This document shows, one piece after another, positions 45,259-55,793 of a stretch of 61,136 bases of DNA. Position numbers and translations under genes: made by a program. The number at the start of each line of letters is the position of its first letter. Within the stretch, counting starts at the first letter, position 1. The DNA comes from Ignavibacteriota bacterium. GTDB taxonomy: Bacteria > Bacteroidota > Ignavibacteria > UBA10030. The notes below the pieces were generated by a model. That model ran no database searches. It saw only the letters and a list, made by a program, of their open reading frames with translations, and was not told the DNA's origin. The stretch is from NCBI GenBank assembly GCA_003162695.1, contig PMML01000023.1:32287-93422 (forward strand). The letters run 5' to 3'.

Positions 45259-46314
45259 ATGGCAACAATTAATTTCGGCGGTGTGAAAGAAGAAGTCGTT
45301 ACACGCGATGAATTTCCGCTTTCCAAAGCGCAGGAAGTTTTAAAGAACGAAGTGGTCGCAATTATCGGCTACGGGCCGCAGGGGTACGGACAATCGCTCA
45401 ACATGCGCGACAACGGCATCAATGTCATCATCGGACAGCGCAAAGGCGGCAAAGGCTGGAAGGATGCCGTTACCGACGGATGGGTCGAAGGGAAAAACCT
45501 TTTTGAAAACATCGAGGAAGCGATTCAAAAAGCGACGATCGTTCAGTATCTCCTTTCCGATGCCGGTCAGAAAGCGCAATGGCCTCTGGTCCAGAAATAT
45601 TTAAAGAAAGGACAGGCGTTGTATTTCTCGCATGGATTTTCAATCGTCTTCAAAGAACAGACCGGTATTATTCCTCCGAAGGACGTGGACGTGGTCCTCG
45701 TGGCTCCGAAAGGAAGCGGGCGTACGGTCCGGACGAATTTTCTTGCCGGCAGCGGCATCAATTCAAGTTTTGCAATTTTCCAGGACGCCACCGGCAAGGC
45801 GCGGACACGCACGATTGCGTGCGGGATTGCGATCGGTTCCGGCTATCTTTTCCCGACAACGTTCGAAAAAGAGGTGTTGTCCGATCTCGTCGGCGAACGC
45901 GGAGTGCTGATGGGCGCGATTGCGGGCCTGATGAAGGCGCAATACGATGTTCTTCGTTCGATGGGGCATTCCCCGAGCGAGGCGTTCAACGAAACGGTGG
46001 AAGAAGCCACGCAAAGTCTCTATCCGCTGGTCGGAAAAAACGGCATGGACTGGATGTTCGCCGCTTGCAGCACGACGGCGCAGCGCGGTGCTCTGGACTG
46101 GTCTAAAAAATTCGAAGCGGTCAATAAGCCGCTCTTCGAACTTCTGTACCGGGATGTGAAGGAAGGCGTGGAAACCGCCCGCGTCTTAAATACGTGCAGC
46201 GCGTCCGATTACCGCGAGAAGCTGGATGCGGAACTCGCGCTCTGGCACGAATCTGAAATGTGGAAAACCGGCGAAGCGGTTCGTTCGCTCCGTCCGGAAA
46301 ACTGGAAAAAATAA
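45259..46314 (+). CDS. ilvC: ketol-acid reductoisomerase, fungal/Bacteroidota-type
   Basis: Converts acetolactate and acetohydroxybutyrate to dihydroxy acids with NADPH. The 351-aa enzyme has the Rossmann loop GYGPQGYGQSLNMRDNG and a knotted C-terminal domain carrying the catalytic acids in the NETVEEATQSLYPL region. Stretches such as GSGRTVRTNFLAGSGINSS and GHSPSEAFNETVEEA resemble fungal Ilv5 more than E. coli or Bacillus IlvC, as is known for Bacteroidota. The fungal mitochondrial targeting part is absent. It sits between gltD and cimA, short intergenic gaps on both sides. Confidence 0.96.
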   Translation: MATINFGGVKEEVVTRDEFPLSKAQEVLKNEVVAIIGYGPQGYGQSLNMRDNGINVIIGQRKGGKGWKDAVTDGWVEGKNLFENIEEAIQKATIVQYLLSDAGQKAQWPLVQKYLKKGQALYFSHGFSIVFKEQTGIIPPKDVDVVLVAPKGSGRTVRTNFLAGSGINSSFAIFQDATGKARTRTIACGIAIGSGYLFPTTFEKEVLSDLVGERGVLMGAIAGLMKAQYDVLRSMGHSPSEAFNETVEEATQSLYPLVGKNGMDWMFAACSTTAQRGALDWSKKFEAVNKPLFELLYRDVKEGVETARVLNTCSASDYREKLDAELALWHESEMWKTGEAVRSLRPENWKK

Positions 46315-46368
46315 CGGCAGTAGTCCGCAAATTATTTTTCAGATGTTTTATATCTTTTACAGGTTGTT

Positions 46369-47967
46369 ATGGAACAAATTTCAATATACGATACCACGCT
46401 CCGCGACGGGACGCAGAGCGAAAGCATCAGTTTCTCCGTTGAGGACAAACTGAAAGTTGTCCAGTGCCTTGACGAGTTCGGCGTTCAGTATGTCGAAGGC
46501 GGCTGGCCCGGTTCGAATCCGCGCGATATCGAATTCTTCCGCCGTGCGCGTTCGCTTCAATTGAAACATGCGAAAATTTCCGCATTCGGCAGTACGCGCC
46601 GCGCTAAGAACAAAGCGCAGGACGACTTGAACCTCCGTGCTCTGATCGAAGCGGAAACGCCGGTTGTCACCATTTTCGGAAAATCATGGCTTCTCCATGT
46701 ATTCTCTGCGCTTCAGATCAGCGAACAGGAAAATCTCGATCTCATCGAAGATTCGGTCGCTTTTCTCGTTTCGCACGGACGCGAAGTCATTTATGACGCG
46801 GAACATTTCTTCGACGGTTATAAACAGAGTCCGGAGTATGCCGTTAAGTCTCTTCAAGCGGCAAAACGTGCCGGTGCGTCGAGGCTGGTCCTGTGCGATA
46901 CGAACGGCGGAACGCTGACACTCGAACTTTCTGAAATCGTTAAAAGTATGTGCCGGGAATTTCCGGGACTCATCGGCATCCATACGCACAACGACAGCGA
47001 ACTGGCGGTTGCAAATTCTCTTGCTGCTGTGATCAGCGGCGCACTTCAGGTGCAGGGAACCATCAACGGCTACGGCGAACGCTGCGGCAATGCGAACTTG
47101 TGTTCGATTATTCCGAACCTGCAGCTGAAAATGGGATACGCGTGTATTCCTCCGGACCAGATTGTGCATTTGACGGATGTTTCCCGGTACGTCGCAGATC
47201 TCGCCAATTTGCAGCAGCCGAAATATCTTGCCTTTGTCGGCCTGAGTGCGTTTGCGCATAAGGGAGGCGTTCATGTCAGCGCCGTGATGAAAGATCCGGT
47301 GATGTACGAACATTTGAATCCGGAAAGCATCGGCAACAGCCGCCGCGTACTCGTCTCCGACCTTTCCGGACGCAGCAACGTCATGTACAAGGCAAAAGCG
47401 CTCGGCATCGATCTGGACGAACGATCGGAAGAAATGCAGAGGATCGTCGAGAGCATCAAGGAAAAAGAATTTTATGGATATCATTACGAAGATGCGGATG
47501 GATCGCTTGAGCTGCTGATAAAACAACAATTGAGCGGCTGGCAGGAATTTTTTGAACTCGGCGGCTTTAAAGTGATTATTCACAAAGACTCCGATGAAGC
47601 AAACACGGTTTCCGAAGCGATTATCAAAGTAAAAGTCGGCGATGAAATCGAGTACACCGCTTCCGACGGCAATGGTCCCGTCAATGCGCTCGATTCCGCG
47701 CTTCGCAAAGCGCTGGAAAAATTTTATCCGCAGGTACGGGACATGGTTCTTGTCGATTACAAAGTGCGTGTTCTTGACGGGCAGGACGGCACGAGCGCAA
47801 AAGTACGTGTGCTCATCACGACGCGCAATGCACATTCATCGTGGAATACAGTCGGCGTTTCTCCCAACCTTATCGAAGCGAGCTGGAAGGCGCTCGTAGA
47901 CAGTGTCTATTATTATTTAACCAAAGTTTCTCCGCAAGAACAAAAAAAGAAAGTCGAAACCTTATGA
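46369..47967 (+). CDS. cimA: (R)-citramalate synthase
   Basis: Condenses pyruvate and acetyl-CoA to citramalate, which LeuCD and LeuB turn into 2-ketobutyrate for isoleucine. The 532-aa protein starts with the shared [12 protein letters not shown] motif and the HMGL-like barrel, includes [13 protein letters not shown] and [14 protein letters not shown], and ends with a LeuA dimerisation domain. [11 protein letters not shown] near the start is typical of CimA rather than LeuA. The ATG has only a weak AGG site. The stop overlaps the aroF start (ATGA). No threonine dehydratase is in the window, which fits the citramalate route. Confidence 0.93.
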   Translation: MEQISIYDTTLRDGTQSESISFSVEDKLKVVQCLDEFGVQYVEGGWPGSNPRDIEFFRRARSLQLKHAKISAFGSTRRAKNKAQDDLNLRALIEAETPVVTIFGKSWLLHVFSALQISEQENLDLIEDSVAFLVSHGREVIYDAEHFFDGYKQSPEYAVKSLQAAKRAGASRLVLCDTNGGTLTLELSEIVKSMCREFPGLIGIHTHNDSELAVANSLAAVISGALQVQGTINGYGERCGNANLCSIIPNLQLKMGYACIPPDQIVHLTDVSRYVADLANLQQPKYLAFVGLSAFAHKGGVHVSAVMKDPVMYEHLNPESIGNSRRVLVSDLSGRSNVMYKAKALGIDLDERSEEMQRIVESIKEKEFYGYHYEDADGSLELLIKQQLSGWQEFFELGGFKVIIHKDSDEANTVSEAIIKVKVGDEIEYTASDGNGPVNALDSALRKALEKFYPQVRDMVLVDYKVRVLDGQDGTSAKVRVLITTRNAHSSWNTVGVSPNLIEASWKALVDSVYYYLTKVSPQEQKKKVETL

Positions 47968-48998
47968 TTATCGTAATGAAGGATGGGGCATCCAAACAGC
48001 AAATAGAACATGTATTCGACAAAGTAAAGGAGCTCGGATTTCGGGTTCATCCGATCTACGGCGAACTCCGCACCGTCATCGCCTGCGTGGGCGACGAACG
48101 CGGCAAGTACCGGCTGCAGGCGCTCGATGTGCTCGACGGCGTTGAGAACGTCGTTCCCATACTCAAACCGTTTAAACTTGCAAGCCGCGAATGGCATGCA
48201 TCGCGTTCCAGCATCACGATCCCGGCGCCGAACGGCGGGGATCCCGTCGTTTTCGGCAGCGGCCATTTTGTGGTCATGGCAGGCCCGTGCGCCGTGGAAA
48301 CGCGCGAACAAATTTTGTTAAGCGCCGAACAGGTCAAAAAAGCCGGTGCGCGCGTTCTTCGCGGAGGAGCTTTCAAGCCGCGTACATCGCCGTATTCGTT
48401 CCAGGGATTGGAAGAAGAAGGATTGAAACTTCTTGCGGAAGCGCGGGAAAAATCCGGACTGCTCATCGTCACGGAAGTGATAACGCCGACCGATGTTCCG
48501 CTTATCGCCGAATACGCGGATATTATGCAGATCGGCGCGCGCAACATGCAGAATTTCGCCCTCCTGAAAGAGGCAGGCAAACATAAGAAGCCCGTCCTTC
48601 TGAAGCGGGGAATGTCCAGCACGCTCAAAGAATTGCTGATGTCGGCGGAATACATTATGGCGCAGGGAAACGATCAGGTTATACTCTGCGAACGGGGCAT
48701 CCGCACGTTCGAAGATTACACGCGCAACACATGCGATATTTCCGCCGTGCCGGCGCTTAAAGAATTGAGTCATTTGCCGGTCGTTGTGGATCCGAGTCAC
48801 GGCACGGGCATCCGCAGTTTAGTCACGCCGGTTGCAAAAGCCGCCGTCGCTGTCGGAGCCGACGGGTTGATTATAGAAACACATCCGCATCCGGAGGAGG
48901 CATTTTCCGACGGGGCACAGTCGCTTACACCGGAACAATTCGCTTCACTGATGGATGCGGTTCGAACATTAGCTCAAACAGAAAAAAGAATCGTTTAG
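47964..48998 (+). CDS. aroF: 3-deoxy-7-phosphoheptulonate synthase (DAHP synthase)
   Basis: First step of aromatic synthesis, joining phosphoenolpyruvate and erythrose 4-phosphate. The 344-aa protein belongs to the type with an N-terminal ferredoxin-like domain (about 1-70), as in Thermotoga. The barrel contains [34 protein letters not shown] and [10 protein letters not shown]. The ATG at 47964 overlaps the cimA stop by four bases, so it is co-translated; the longer frame within cimA is not used. Its presence in a branched-chain cluster suggests balancing of phosphoenolpyruvate and pyruvate use, which is inference. Confidence 0.95.
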   Translation: MIIVMKDGASKQQIEHVFDKVKELGFRVHPIYGELRTVIACVGDERGKYRLQALDVLDGVENVVPILKPFKLASREWHASRSSITIPAPNGGDPVVFGSGHFVVMAGPCAVETREQILLSAEQVKKAGARVLRGGAFKPRTSPYSFQGLEEEGLKLLAEAREKSGLLIVTEVITPTDVPLIAEYADIMQIGARNMQNFALLKEAGKHKKPVLLKRGMSSTLKELLMSAEYIMAQGNDQVILCERGIRTFEDYTRNTCDISAVPALKELSHLPVVVDPSHGTGIRSLVTPVAKAAVAVGADGLIIETHPHPEEAFSDGAQSLTPEQFASLMDAVRTLAQTEKRIV

Positions 48999-49009
48999 GA
49001 GAACACACC

Positions 49010-50569
49010 ATGGAAAACCGCGTTTTCGTTTTTGACACGACACTCCGCGACGGCGAACAATCGCCCGGCTGCAGCATGAATATGGAGGAAAAACTCCGCC
49101 TTGCACGTCAGCTCGAAAGTCTCCGGGTGGATGTGATCGAAGCGGGATTTCCGATTTCCTCCGTCGGCGACTTTGAAGCGGTGCAGGCGATTGCCCGGCA
49201 GGTGCGGTCATGCACGATCGCCGGCCTTGCTCGCTGCGTCAAAGCGGATATCGACCGCGCCTGGGAAGCAATCCGGGAAACGGCAAAACCGCGGATTCAT
49301 GTCTTTCTTGCGACTTCCGATCTGCATTTGAAATATAAATTGAAAAAAACACGCGAACAGGTTTTGGAAGAAGCGGTATCGGCGGTACGGCATGCAAAAT
49401 CTTTAGCTCCCGAAGTTGAATTTTCCTGCGAAGACGCTTCCCGTACCGATATCGAATATTTGTGCAAAGTTGTCGAAGCGGCGATCGAGGCGGGTGCAGC
49501 CATCATCAACCTGCCCGATACCGTCGGTTATGCAGTACCAGACGAATACGGCGCGATGTTCAAAGAAGTCCGCCGGCGCGTTCCGAACATCGGAAAGGCG
49601 ATGCTCAGTTCGCATTGCCACAACGACCTCGGACTTGCGGTCGCAAATTCCATTGCGGCGATACAAAACGGCGTTCGCCAGATAGAATGCACGGTCAACG
49701 GCATCGGCGAACGTGCCGGAAATGCATCGCTGGAAGAAATCGTTATGGCGATTAAAACACGCCATGAGCTTTTGGGCGTCACGACGAATGTCAACAACGA
49801 GGAACTCATCAAGACAAGCAGACTTTTGAGCAGTTTGACCGGCATGGTCGTGCAGCGCAATAAAGCTATCGTCGGTGCGAATGCATTTGCGCACGAAGCC
49901 GGCATTCATCAGGACGGCATTCTGAAAAGTCCGATTACATACGAAATTATGACTCCGCAATCGGTCGGCATTAAACATACGCAGTTGATTCTGGGCAAGC
50001 ATTCCGGGCGGCATGCACTTAAGCAGCGCTATGCGGAACTCGGATACCAGCTGTCCGATGCCGAACTGCAGAGTGCATATCAATTGTTCTGCGCTATTGC
50101 AGACAAGAAAAAAGAAATCTTCGACGACGACCTGGAAGCCATTCTGGAAACCGGCACTCAGACAACGGAAGAAGAATATCAGCTCGTCAATCTTCAGATC
50201 ACGAGCGGAACGAATCTTCGCCCGACGGCAACCGTCGAGCTGAGGCGGAATACGGAAACCTTTGTCGATTCGGCAACCGGAGACGGACCGGTTGACGCTT
50301 CCTGCCGTGCAATTGAGCGCATGACGGGACTCAATGGGAAACTGACCGAATATTCCATCAAAGCCGTTCATTCCGGTCACGATGCAATCGGTGAAGTTTT
50401 TATGCGCGTGGAATTCGACGGGCTGCTGTATAACGGCCGCGCGGCAAATACGGACGTCGTTGCCGGAAGTGCGCAGGCATATCTGGAAGCTTTGAACAGA
50501 GCCGTCGCTTCGAAAAAGAGAAAAGACCTGCAGAAGGCAGAAACCGTCGTCGACCGATCTGCAGTCTAA
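49010..50569 (+). CDS. leuA: 2-isopropylmalate synthase
   Basis: First committed step to leucine, joining acetyl-CoA and 2-ketoisovalerate. The 519-aa protein carries FDTTLRDGEQSPGCSMN, SSHCHNDLGLAVANSIAA, CTVNGIGERAGNASLEE and the flexible linker GKHSGRHALKQR. A C-terminal regulatory domain (ITSGTNLRPTATVEL to GSAQAYLEAL) should bind leucine for feedback. GGAGAACACACC stands before the ATG, 11 bases after aroF. It is clearly distinct from the neighbouring cimA, with which it shares the fold. Confidence 0.96.
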   Translation: MENRVFVFDTTLRDGEQSPGCSMNMEEKLRLARQLESLRVDVIEAGFPISSVGDFEAVQAIARQVRSCTIAGLARCVKADIDRAWEAIRETAKPRIHVFLATSDLHLKYKLKKTREQVLEEAVSAVRHAKSLAPEVEFSCEDASRTDIEYLCKVVEAAIEAGAAIINLPDTVGYAVPDEYGAMFKEVRRRVPNIGKAMLSSHCHNDLGLAVANSIAAIQNGVRQIECTVNGIGERAGNASLEEIVMAIKTRHELLGVTTNVNNEELIKTSRLLSSLTGMVVQRNKAIVGANAFAHEAGIHQDGILKSPITYEIMTPQSVGIKHTQLILGKHSGRHALKQRYAELGYQLSDAELQSAYQLFCAIADKKKEIFDDDLEAILETGTQTTEEEYQLVNLQITSGTNLRPTATVELRRNTETFVDSATGDGPVDASCRAIERMTGLNGKLTEYSIKAVHSGHDAIGEVFMRVEFDGLLYNGRAANTDVVAGSAQAYLEALNRAVASKKRKDLQKAETVVDRSAV

Positions 50570-50646
50570 CGGTAATTTCGCGCAGATAGAAAACATTGGA
50601 GCTCTTATAATTTTTTTTAATGGAAAGACTAAAACGGATCAATTTT

Positions 50647-52065
50647 ATGCCACAAACATCAGCACCATCGACATTGTTTCAAAAAGTATGGAACCGCCAC
50701 GTCATTGCGCAGGAACCGGAGTCTCCCGCAGTTCTTTATATCGACCTGCATCTAATTCATGAAGTCACGTCGCCGCAGGCGTTCGAGGGTCTGCGGAAAC
50801 GAGGATTGAAACTCCGCCGCCCCGATCGAACGGTCGGAACGATGGATCATAGCATCCCGACATTCGATATCGCGCTTCCCATTGCGGATGAACTTGCGGC
50901 AAAACAAATTCATCAGCTTGAAATCAACGCGCAGGAATTCGGCTTTCAGCTGTATGATAAGAATCACCGCCGCCGCGGCATCGTTCACGTGATCGGACCG
51001 GAACTCGGATTGACGCAGCCCGGCATGACCATCGTCTGCGGGGACAGTCACACTGCAACGCATGGCGCTTTCGGCGCGCTTGCTTTCGGCATCGGCACGA
51101 GCGAGGTGGAACACGTGCTCGCAACGCAATGTCTCCTTCAGCGTCTGCCGAAGACGATGGAAGTCCGGATCGAGGGAAAACTATCCGACGGCGTCACGGC
51201 AAAGGATGTAATACTATTCCTGCTTGCAAAGATCGGAGTCGGCGGCGGGACGGGTCACGTGATCGAATATACCGGATCCACCGTTCGTTCGCTGTCGATG
51301 GAAGAACGCATGACCGTATGCAATATGTCTATCGAAGGCGGCGCGCGCGCAGGCATGATGGCTCCGGACGATACGACATTCGAATTTTTAGCCGGCCGCG
51401 AATTCGCCCCGAAAGGCGCGGCATGGGACAAAGCGCTTACGTACTGGAAAACCCTTCCGACCGACAGCGGCGCTGCATACGACCGCACGGTCGATCTCGA
51501 CGTTTCCGAACTCGGGCCGATGCTCACATTCGGAACGAATCCCGGCATGGGACTGTCCGTGAACGGTACCGTACCGATGCCGGAAAGCATGGCCAGTGAA
51601 ACGGACCGTCAAACGCTGAAAAAAGCGCTTGCGTATATGGGATTGAATCCGGGCGAGAAGCTTGCCGGAAAAGCGATCGATGTGGTTTTTATCGGAAGCT
51701 GTACAAATTCCCGTATTTCCGATCTCCGGGAAGCTGCGCGCGTTTTCCGCGGGCGGAAAGTTTCACCGAATGTCCGCACGCTTGTTGTGCCCGGTTCGCA
51801 GGAAATCAAGCGGCAGGCCGAATCGGAAGGACTGGATAAAATATTCAAACAAGCCGGCGCCGAATGGCGCGAGTCCGGATGCTCGATGTGCATAGCGATG
51901 AACGGCGATGAAATCAAAGCCGGGCAGTACGCCGTTTCCACGAGCAACCGCAACTTCGAAGGCCGTCAGGGCAAGGGCGGGCGTACGCTGCTTGCTTCGC
52001 CTCTGACCGCAGCGGCTGCGGCCGTAACCGGAAAAATTACCGATGTCCGAACTTTGCTGAAATAA
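50647..52065 (+). CDS. leuC: isopropylmalate isomerase large subunit
   Basis: Aconitase-family enzyme that isomerises 2-isopropylmalate, and citramalate in the isoleucine route. The 472-aa product has [20 protein letters not shown] and the 4Fe-4S cysteines in GSCTNSR and [10 protein letters not shown]. The ATG at 50647 gives a usual N-terminus ([12 protein letters not shown]); an in-frame ATG at 50620 is possible but has no better ribosome site. It forms a complex with LeuD, whose gene starts 11 bases downstream. Confidence 0.95.
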   Translation: MPQTSAPSTLFQKVWNRHVIAQEPESPAVLYIDLHLIHEVTSPQAFEGLRKRGLKLRRPDRTVGTMDHSIPTFDIALPIADELAAKQIHQLEINAQEFGFQLYDKNHRRRGIVHVIGPELGLTQPGMTIVCGDSHTATHGAFGALAFGIGTSEVEHVLATQCLLQRLPKTMEVRIEGKLSDGVTAKDVILFLLAKIGVGGGTGHVIEYTGSTVRSLSMEERMTVCNMSIEGGARAGMMAPDDTTFEFLAGREFAPKGAAWDKALTYWKTLPTDSGAAYDRTVDLDVSELGPMLTFGTNPGMGLSVNGTVPMPESMASETDRQTLKKALAYMGLNPGEKLAGKAIDVVFIGSCTNSRISDLREAARVFRGRKVSPNVRTLVVPGSQEIKRQAESEGLDKIFKQAGAEWRESGCSMCIAMNGDEIKAGQYAVSTSNRNFEGRQGKGGRTLLASPLTAAAAAVTGKITDVRTLLK

Positions 52066-52075
52066 GGAATTTACA

Positions 52076-52666
52076 ATGGCACAATTTAAAACATTAAAAT
52101 CGAAAGTTATTCCGCTGCTCATCGACAATATCGATACGGATCAGATTCTTCCGGCGCGATTTTTAAAGATTACGGATAAAAACGGGCTTTCGGAAAAACT
52201 GTTTACCGACTGGCGTTACAACGCGGACGGATCACCGAAACCGGATTTTCCGCTCAACCAGCCGCAGCATCGCGGATCGAAAATATTACTTGCCGGAGAT
52301 AATTTCGGCTGCGGCTCTTCGCGCGAGCATGCCCCTTGGTCGCTGGTAGCATTCGGACTTCGTGCAGTAATCAGCACGTCGTTCGCGGATATTTTCCGGA
52401 ACAATTCCATAAAGAACGGACTGCTTCCGGTCATTCTTTCCGCAGCCGAGCATAAGCAGTTGATTGCCGAGGCCGCTGCCGATCCGGGAGCGGAGATTTT
52501 TATCGATCTTGAAAAGCAGACGATTGTTTTTCCGTCGGGAGCGAAAGCTTCGTTTCCGATCGATTCGTTTTCAAAATTCTGTCTCTTGAACGACGTGGAC
52601 GAGCTGGAATATCTCCGCCGCTTCGGCAAGCAGGCGGAAGCCTACGAAGCACAAAACGCTTTTTAA
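52076..52666 (+). CDS. leuD: isopropylmalate isomerase small subunit
   Basis: Swivelling domain that completes the LeuCD active site. The 196-aa protein has the substrate loop IDNIDTDQILPARFLK, GDNFGCGSSREHAPWSL and ADIFRNNSIKNGLLPV, all diagnostic. AAGGA precedes the ATG. The gene is followed 16 bases later by proC, which lies inside the leucine genes rather than after them. Confidence 0.96.
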   Translation: MAQFKTLKSKVIPLLIDNIDTDQILPARFLKITDKNGLSEKLFTDWRYNADGSPKPDFPLNQPQHRGSKILLAGDNFGCGSSREHAPWSLVAFGLRAVISTSFADIFRNNSIKNGLLPVILSAAEHKQLIAEAAADPGAEIFIDLEKQTIVFPSGAKASFPIDSFSKFCLLNDVDELEYLRRFGKQAEAYEAQNAF

Positions 52667-52681
52667 AGGGAGGATCTGCAG

Positions 52682-53554
52682 ATGCAGAAAAAAAAACTAG
52701 AGGTGTACCACGAGCATGAGGAACATCATATCGATCGTTCCATAGCGATCATCGGCTCCGGCAATATGGGCTCCGCGCTGCTGAAAGGAATCATTCACGC
52801 AAAGCTCGCCCCTCCGAAAAAAATCACTGCATGCGATATCAACGAAGCAAAACTCAAGATACTCGCAAACGAATGGAAAATAAAGACAACGACCGATATA
52901 CAGGCAGCCGTTCAGGCGTCCGACATCGTACTGCTCTGCGTCAAACCGCAGACGCTGTCAAAAGCATTGCAGGCGATTAAAAGCGTTATTCGTTCCGACC
53001 AGCTCGTCATTTCCATTGTTGCCGGCATGCGCATTGCATATATCCAGCAAATGCTCGGCGAGCGGATTGCCATTGTCCGCACGATGCCGAACATCGCTGC
53101 AACGGTCGATGAAGGTGCGGCGGCGCTGGCATTCGGCGAACACGTTTCTCCTGCACAGCAAAAAATTGCGATCTCGATTTTCGAGGCGGTAGGCGATGTC
53201 GTTACGGTTTCGGAAGAACAGCTCGACGCGGTGACCGGATTAAGCGGCAGCGGGCCTGCATACATCTATATGGTTATCGAAGCTTTGATCGACGGCGGAG
53301 TGAAAATGGGATTGTCGCGGGAAATTTCCACGAAACTTTCCGTCCAGACCGTGCTCGGATCCGCAACACTCGTAAAAAAATCCGGACTGCATCCGGCGAT
53401 TTTAAGGGATCAGGTGACAACTCCCGGCGGAACGACAATTAACGCAATACACGAACTGGAATCGCACGGCTTGCGCTCGATGCTGATCGATGCTGTGGCA
53501 ATTGCCACAAAACGGTCGGAAGAGCTGAGCAAAATCATGAATAAAGTATCGTAA
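52682..53554 (+). CDS. proC: pyrroline-5-carboxylate reductase
   Basis: Reduces pyrroline-5-carboxylate to proline. The 290-aa enzyme has the nucleotide loop IIGSGNMGSALLKG, CVKPQTL, the active-site stretch SGSGPAYIYMVIEAL and TTPGGTTINAIHELE. An N-terminal extension of about 18 polar residues (MQKKKLEVYHEHEEHH) is unusual and of unknown use. GGGAGG precedes the ATG. Placement between leuD and leuB is odd for a proline gene; proline derives from glutamate, so it may follow the gltBD output. Confidence 0.95.
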   Translation: MQKKKLEVYHEHEEHHIDRSIAIIGSGNMGSALLKGIIHAKLAPPKKITACDINEAKLKILANEWKIKTTTDIQAAVQASDIVLLCVKPQTLSKALQAIKSVIRSDQLVISIVAGMRIAYIQQMLGERIAIVRTMPNIAATVDEGAAALAFGEHVSPAQQKIAISIFEAVGDVVTVSEEQLDAVTGLSGSGPAYIYMVIEALIDGGVKMGLSREISTKLSVQTVLGSATLVKKSGLHPAILRDQVTTPGGTTINAIHELESHGLRSMLIDAVAIATKRSEELSKIMNKVS

Positions 53555-53579
53555 CGAGTTGTAACGAAAAGGAATTTCA

Positions 53580-54638
53580 TTGAAAGCGAATATCGTCATA
53601 TTGCCCGGCGACGGAATCGGTCCGGAAGTGACCGGGGCTGCTGTCCGGGTTCTTGAACATATCGGGAAAAAACAAAAACATGCGTTTTCGTTTACATCGC
53701 ACCTGATCGGCGGAATTTCCATCGATGCGCACGGCGTATCGCTGACCGATGAGACTCTGGCAGCATGCAAAACGTCCGATGCCGTTCTGCTCGGCGCAGT
53801 CGGCGGTCCCAAATGGGACAACCCGCTTGGAAAGGTACGTCCGGAGCAGGGTTTGCTCGCCCTTCGCAAGGGACTCGCACTTTATGCAAACCTCCGTCCC
53901 GTCAAGACCTATCCCGCTTTGCTCAATGCATCTCCTTTAAAACCTGAATTTTTACATGAAGTCGATATGATCGTCGTTCGTGAATTGACCGGCGGTTTGT
54001 ATTTCGGCGAACCGAAAGGCCGAAAAGAAATCGACGGGCATGTTCACGCCGTGGACACGCTGGAATATGCGGATTATGAAATTGAACGCATCGTCGAGCT
54101 TGCGTTCCAGCTTGCCGGACCGCGGCGCAAAAAAGTCACCTCGGTGGATAAAGCCAACGTACTGGAAAGTTCTCGCTTATGGCGTCAAATAACCACGGAG
54201 ATCGGAAAAAAAAATTCCTCCATCGCGCTCGAGCATATGCTGGTCGATACGGCTGCAATGCGTGTGATCACGTCGCCGAAGTTGTTCGATGTCATCGTAA
54301 CGGAAAACATGTTCGGCGATATTTTAACCGATGAAGCGTCAGTGCTTGCTGGTTCGATGGGCATGCTTCCGTCGGCATCGCTCGGACTGAAAGGTCCCGG
54401 CGTGTACGAACCGATTCACGGTTCCGCTCCGGATATTGCGGGCAAAGGCATCGCCAATCCGGTCGGCACGATTTTAAGCGCAGCGCTCCTGCTCCGGTAT
54501 TCATTAAAATTAGAAGAGGAAGCGCTGGCAATCGAAAAAGCGGTCGAATCTGCGATTGCGGCCGGCTGCAGAACACGCGACCTCGGCGGAGAACTTTCCA
54601 CCGATGCGATGCGGGATGAAATTCTTTCACGTCTTTAA
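53580..54638 (+). CDS. leuB: 3-isopropylmalate dehydrogenase
   Basis: Oxidises and decarboxylates 3-isopropylmalate to the leucine keto acid, and serves the citramalate branch. The 352-aa enzyme has LPGDGIGPEVTGAAV, the substrate segment RELTGGLYFGEPKG, the catalytic lysine region VDKANVLESSRLW and ENMFGDILTDEAS, and ends in the NAD-binding part GSAPDIAGKGIANP. The start is TTG at 53580, preceded by AAGGA at a good distance; no ATG or GTG fits the N-terminus. It follows proC by 25 bases. Confidence 0.95.
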   Translation: MKANIVILPGDGIGPEVTGAAVRVLEHIGKKQKHAFSFTSHLIGGISIDAHGVSLTDETLAACKTSDAVLLGAVGGPKWDNPLGKVRPEQGLLALRKGLALYANLRPVKTYPALLNASPLKPEFLHEVDMIVVRELTGGLYFGEPKGRKEIDGHVHAVDTLEYADYEIERIVELAFQLAGPRRKKVTSVDKANVLESSRLWRQITTEIGKKNSSIALEHMLVDTAAMRVITSPKLFDVIVTENMFGDILTDEASVLAGSMGMLPSASLGLKGPGVYEPIHGSAPDIAGKGIANPVGTILSAALLLRYSLKLEEEALAIEKAVESAIAAGCRTRDLGGELSTDAMRDEILSRL

Positions 54639-54647
54639 AAGAAAAGA

Positions 54648-55793
54648 ATGGAAACGAACGTGACTTCCATACCTATAGTTTTGATCGGAATCGGCAACGT
54701 CGGGCGCGCCGTATTGCGGCAGATACTCGATGTCCGCAAGCACTATGCCGAACGCACGGGTCTTTATCTTCAGCCGGTCTGCGTCTCCGACAGTACCGGC
54801 GTTATGTACAACCCGGATGGACTTTCGGAAGATGTTCTGCAGTCTATTTTACGCGCTCGCTCGCAAAGCCGGCGCATCGTCACTCTGCCGGGAGCGCAGC
54901 AAAAAGAATCCGTGCAGGAGATGCTGAAGCCCGGAACGATCATCGTGGATGTAACCGCATCGGGCGAAATGCTGAAACTTTTTCGCACGGGACTCGAGCA
55001 CGGATGCAGCATCGTGCTTGCCAACAAGAAACCGGTCGCAGCCCATTGGGAAGATGTCCATTGGCTGTTCGATCATCCGAACGTCCGCTATGAAGCCACG
55101 GTCGGCGCCGGACTGCCGGTGATATCGACATTGCGCCAGCTGCGTGAAACAGGCGACCGCATTACGGCTGTCGAAGGGTGCATGAGCGGGACGCTCGGAT
55201 TTCTGTGCGCTGAGATCGAACGCGGCGTTGCATATTCCACTGCCGTGAGGGAAGCCAAATCCCTCGGATATACGGAACCGGATCCGCGCGACGATCTGAG
55301 CGGTCAGGATGTTGCGCGCAAAGCATTGATTCTTGCACGCACAGCCGGATGGCCGCTGGAACCGGAAGCGATCGAGGTCGAGCCAATGTTCCCGCAGTCC
55401 CTTTCTTCCGTCGATGTGGAAGATTTTATGGAAGCAACGGTTAAATTAGACAGTATGTACGGATCCGAGAATCAGGAAGCGCAGGCAAACGGAAATGTGC
55501 TTCGGTACATTGCGCGCGTCAGTCCCACAGGAGGCAAGGTCGGACTTGTTGCCGTTCCGCGGGAATCCGCGTGGGGCGCACTCCGCGGTTCCGCAAACTT
55601 TATCGCATTTTCAACGATGCGGTACGATGCTATTCCGCTTGTGGTATCGGGACCCGGCGCCGGCGCGGAAGTCACGGCTGCAGGTGTTCTGGGTGATATT
55701 ATGAGTCTCATTAATGCTGAACGAAAGGTAGAACATGAAGCTGGTGGTAATGAAATTCGGCGGAACCTCGGTGGGTTCTATCGAATCAATTGA
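54648..55793 (+). CDS. hom: homoserine dehydrogenase
   Basis: Reduces aspartate semialdehyde to homoserine, the entry to threonine and methionine. The 381-aa protein has the Rossmann loop IGIGNVGRAVL, ANKKPVA, GAGLPVISTLRQL, GCMSGTLGFL and the catalytic region GYTEPDPRDDLSGQDVARKAL. There is no C-terminal ACT domain, so threonine feedback by that route is unlikely. The last 20 codons overlap lysC in another frame by 59 bases. Family members usually end near GVLGDIMSLI, so the tail beyond that is extra and may not matter. Confidence 0.94.
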   Translation: METNVTSIPIVLIGIGNVGRAVLRQILDVRKHYAERTGLYLQPVCVSDSTGVMYNPDGLSEDVLQSILRARSQSRRIVTLPGAQQKESVQEMLKPGTIIVDVTASGEMLKLFRTGLEHGCSIVLANKKPVAAHWEDVHWLFDHPNVRYEATVGAGLPVISTLRQLRETGDRITAVEGCMSGTLGFLCAEIERGVAYSTAVREAKSLGYTEPDPRDDLSGQDVARKALILARTAGWPLEPEAIEVEPMFPQSLSSVDVEDFMEATVKLDSMYGSENQEAQANGNVLRYIARVSPTGGKVGLVAVPRESAWGALRGSANFIAFSTMRYDAIPLVVSGPGAGAEVTAAGVLGDIMSLINAERKVEHEAGGNEIRRNLGGFYRIN

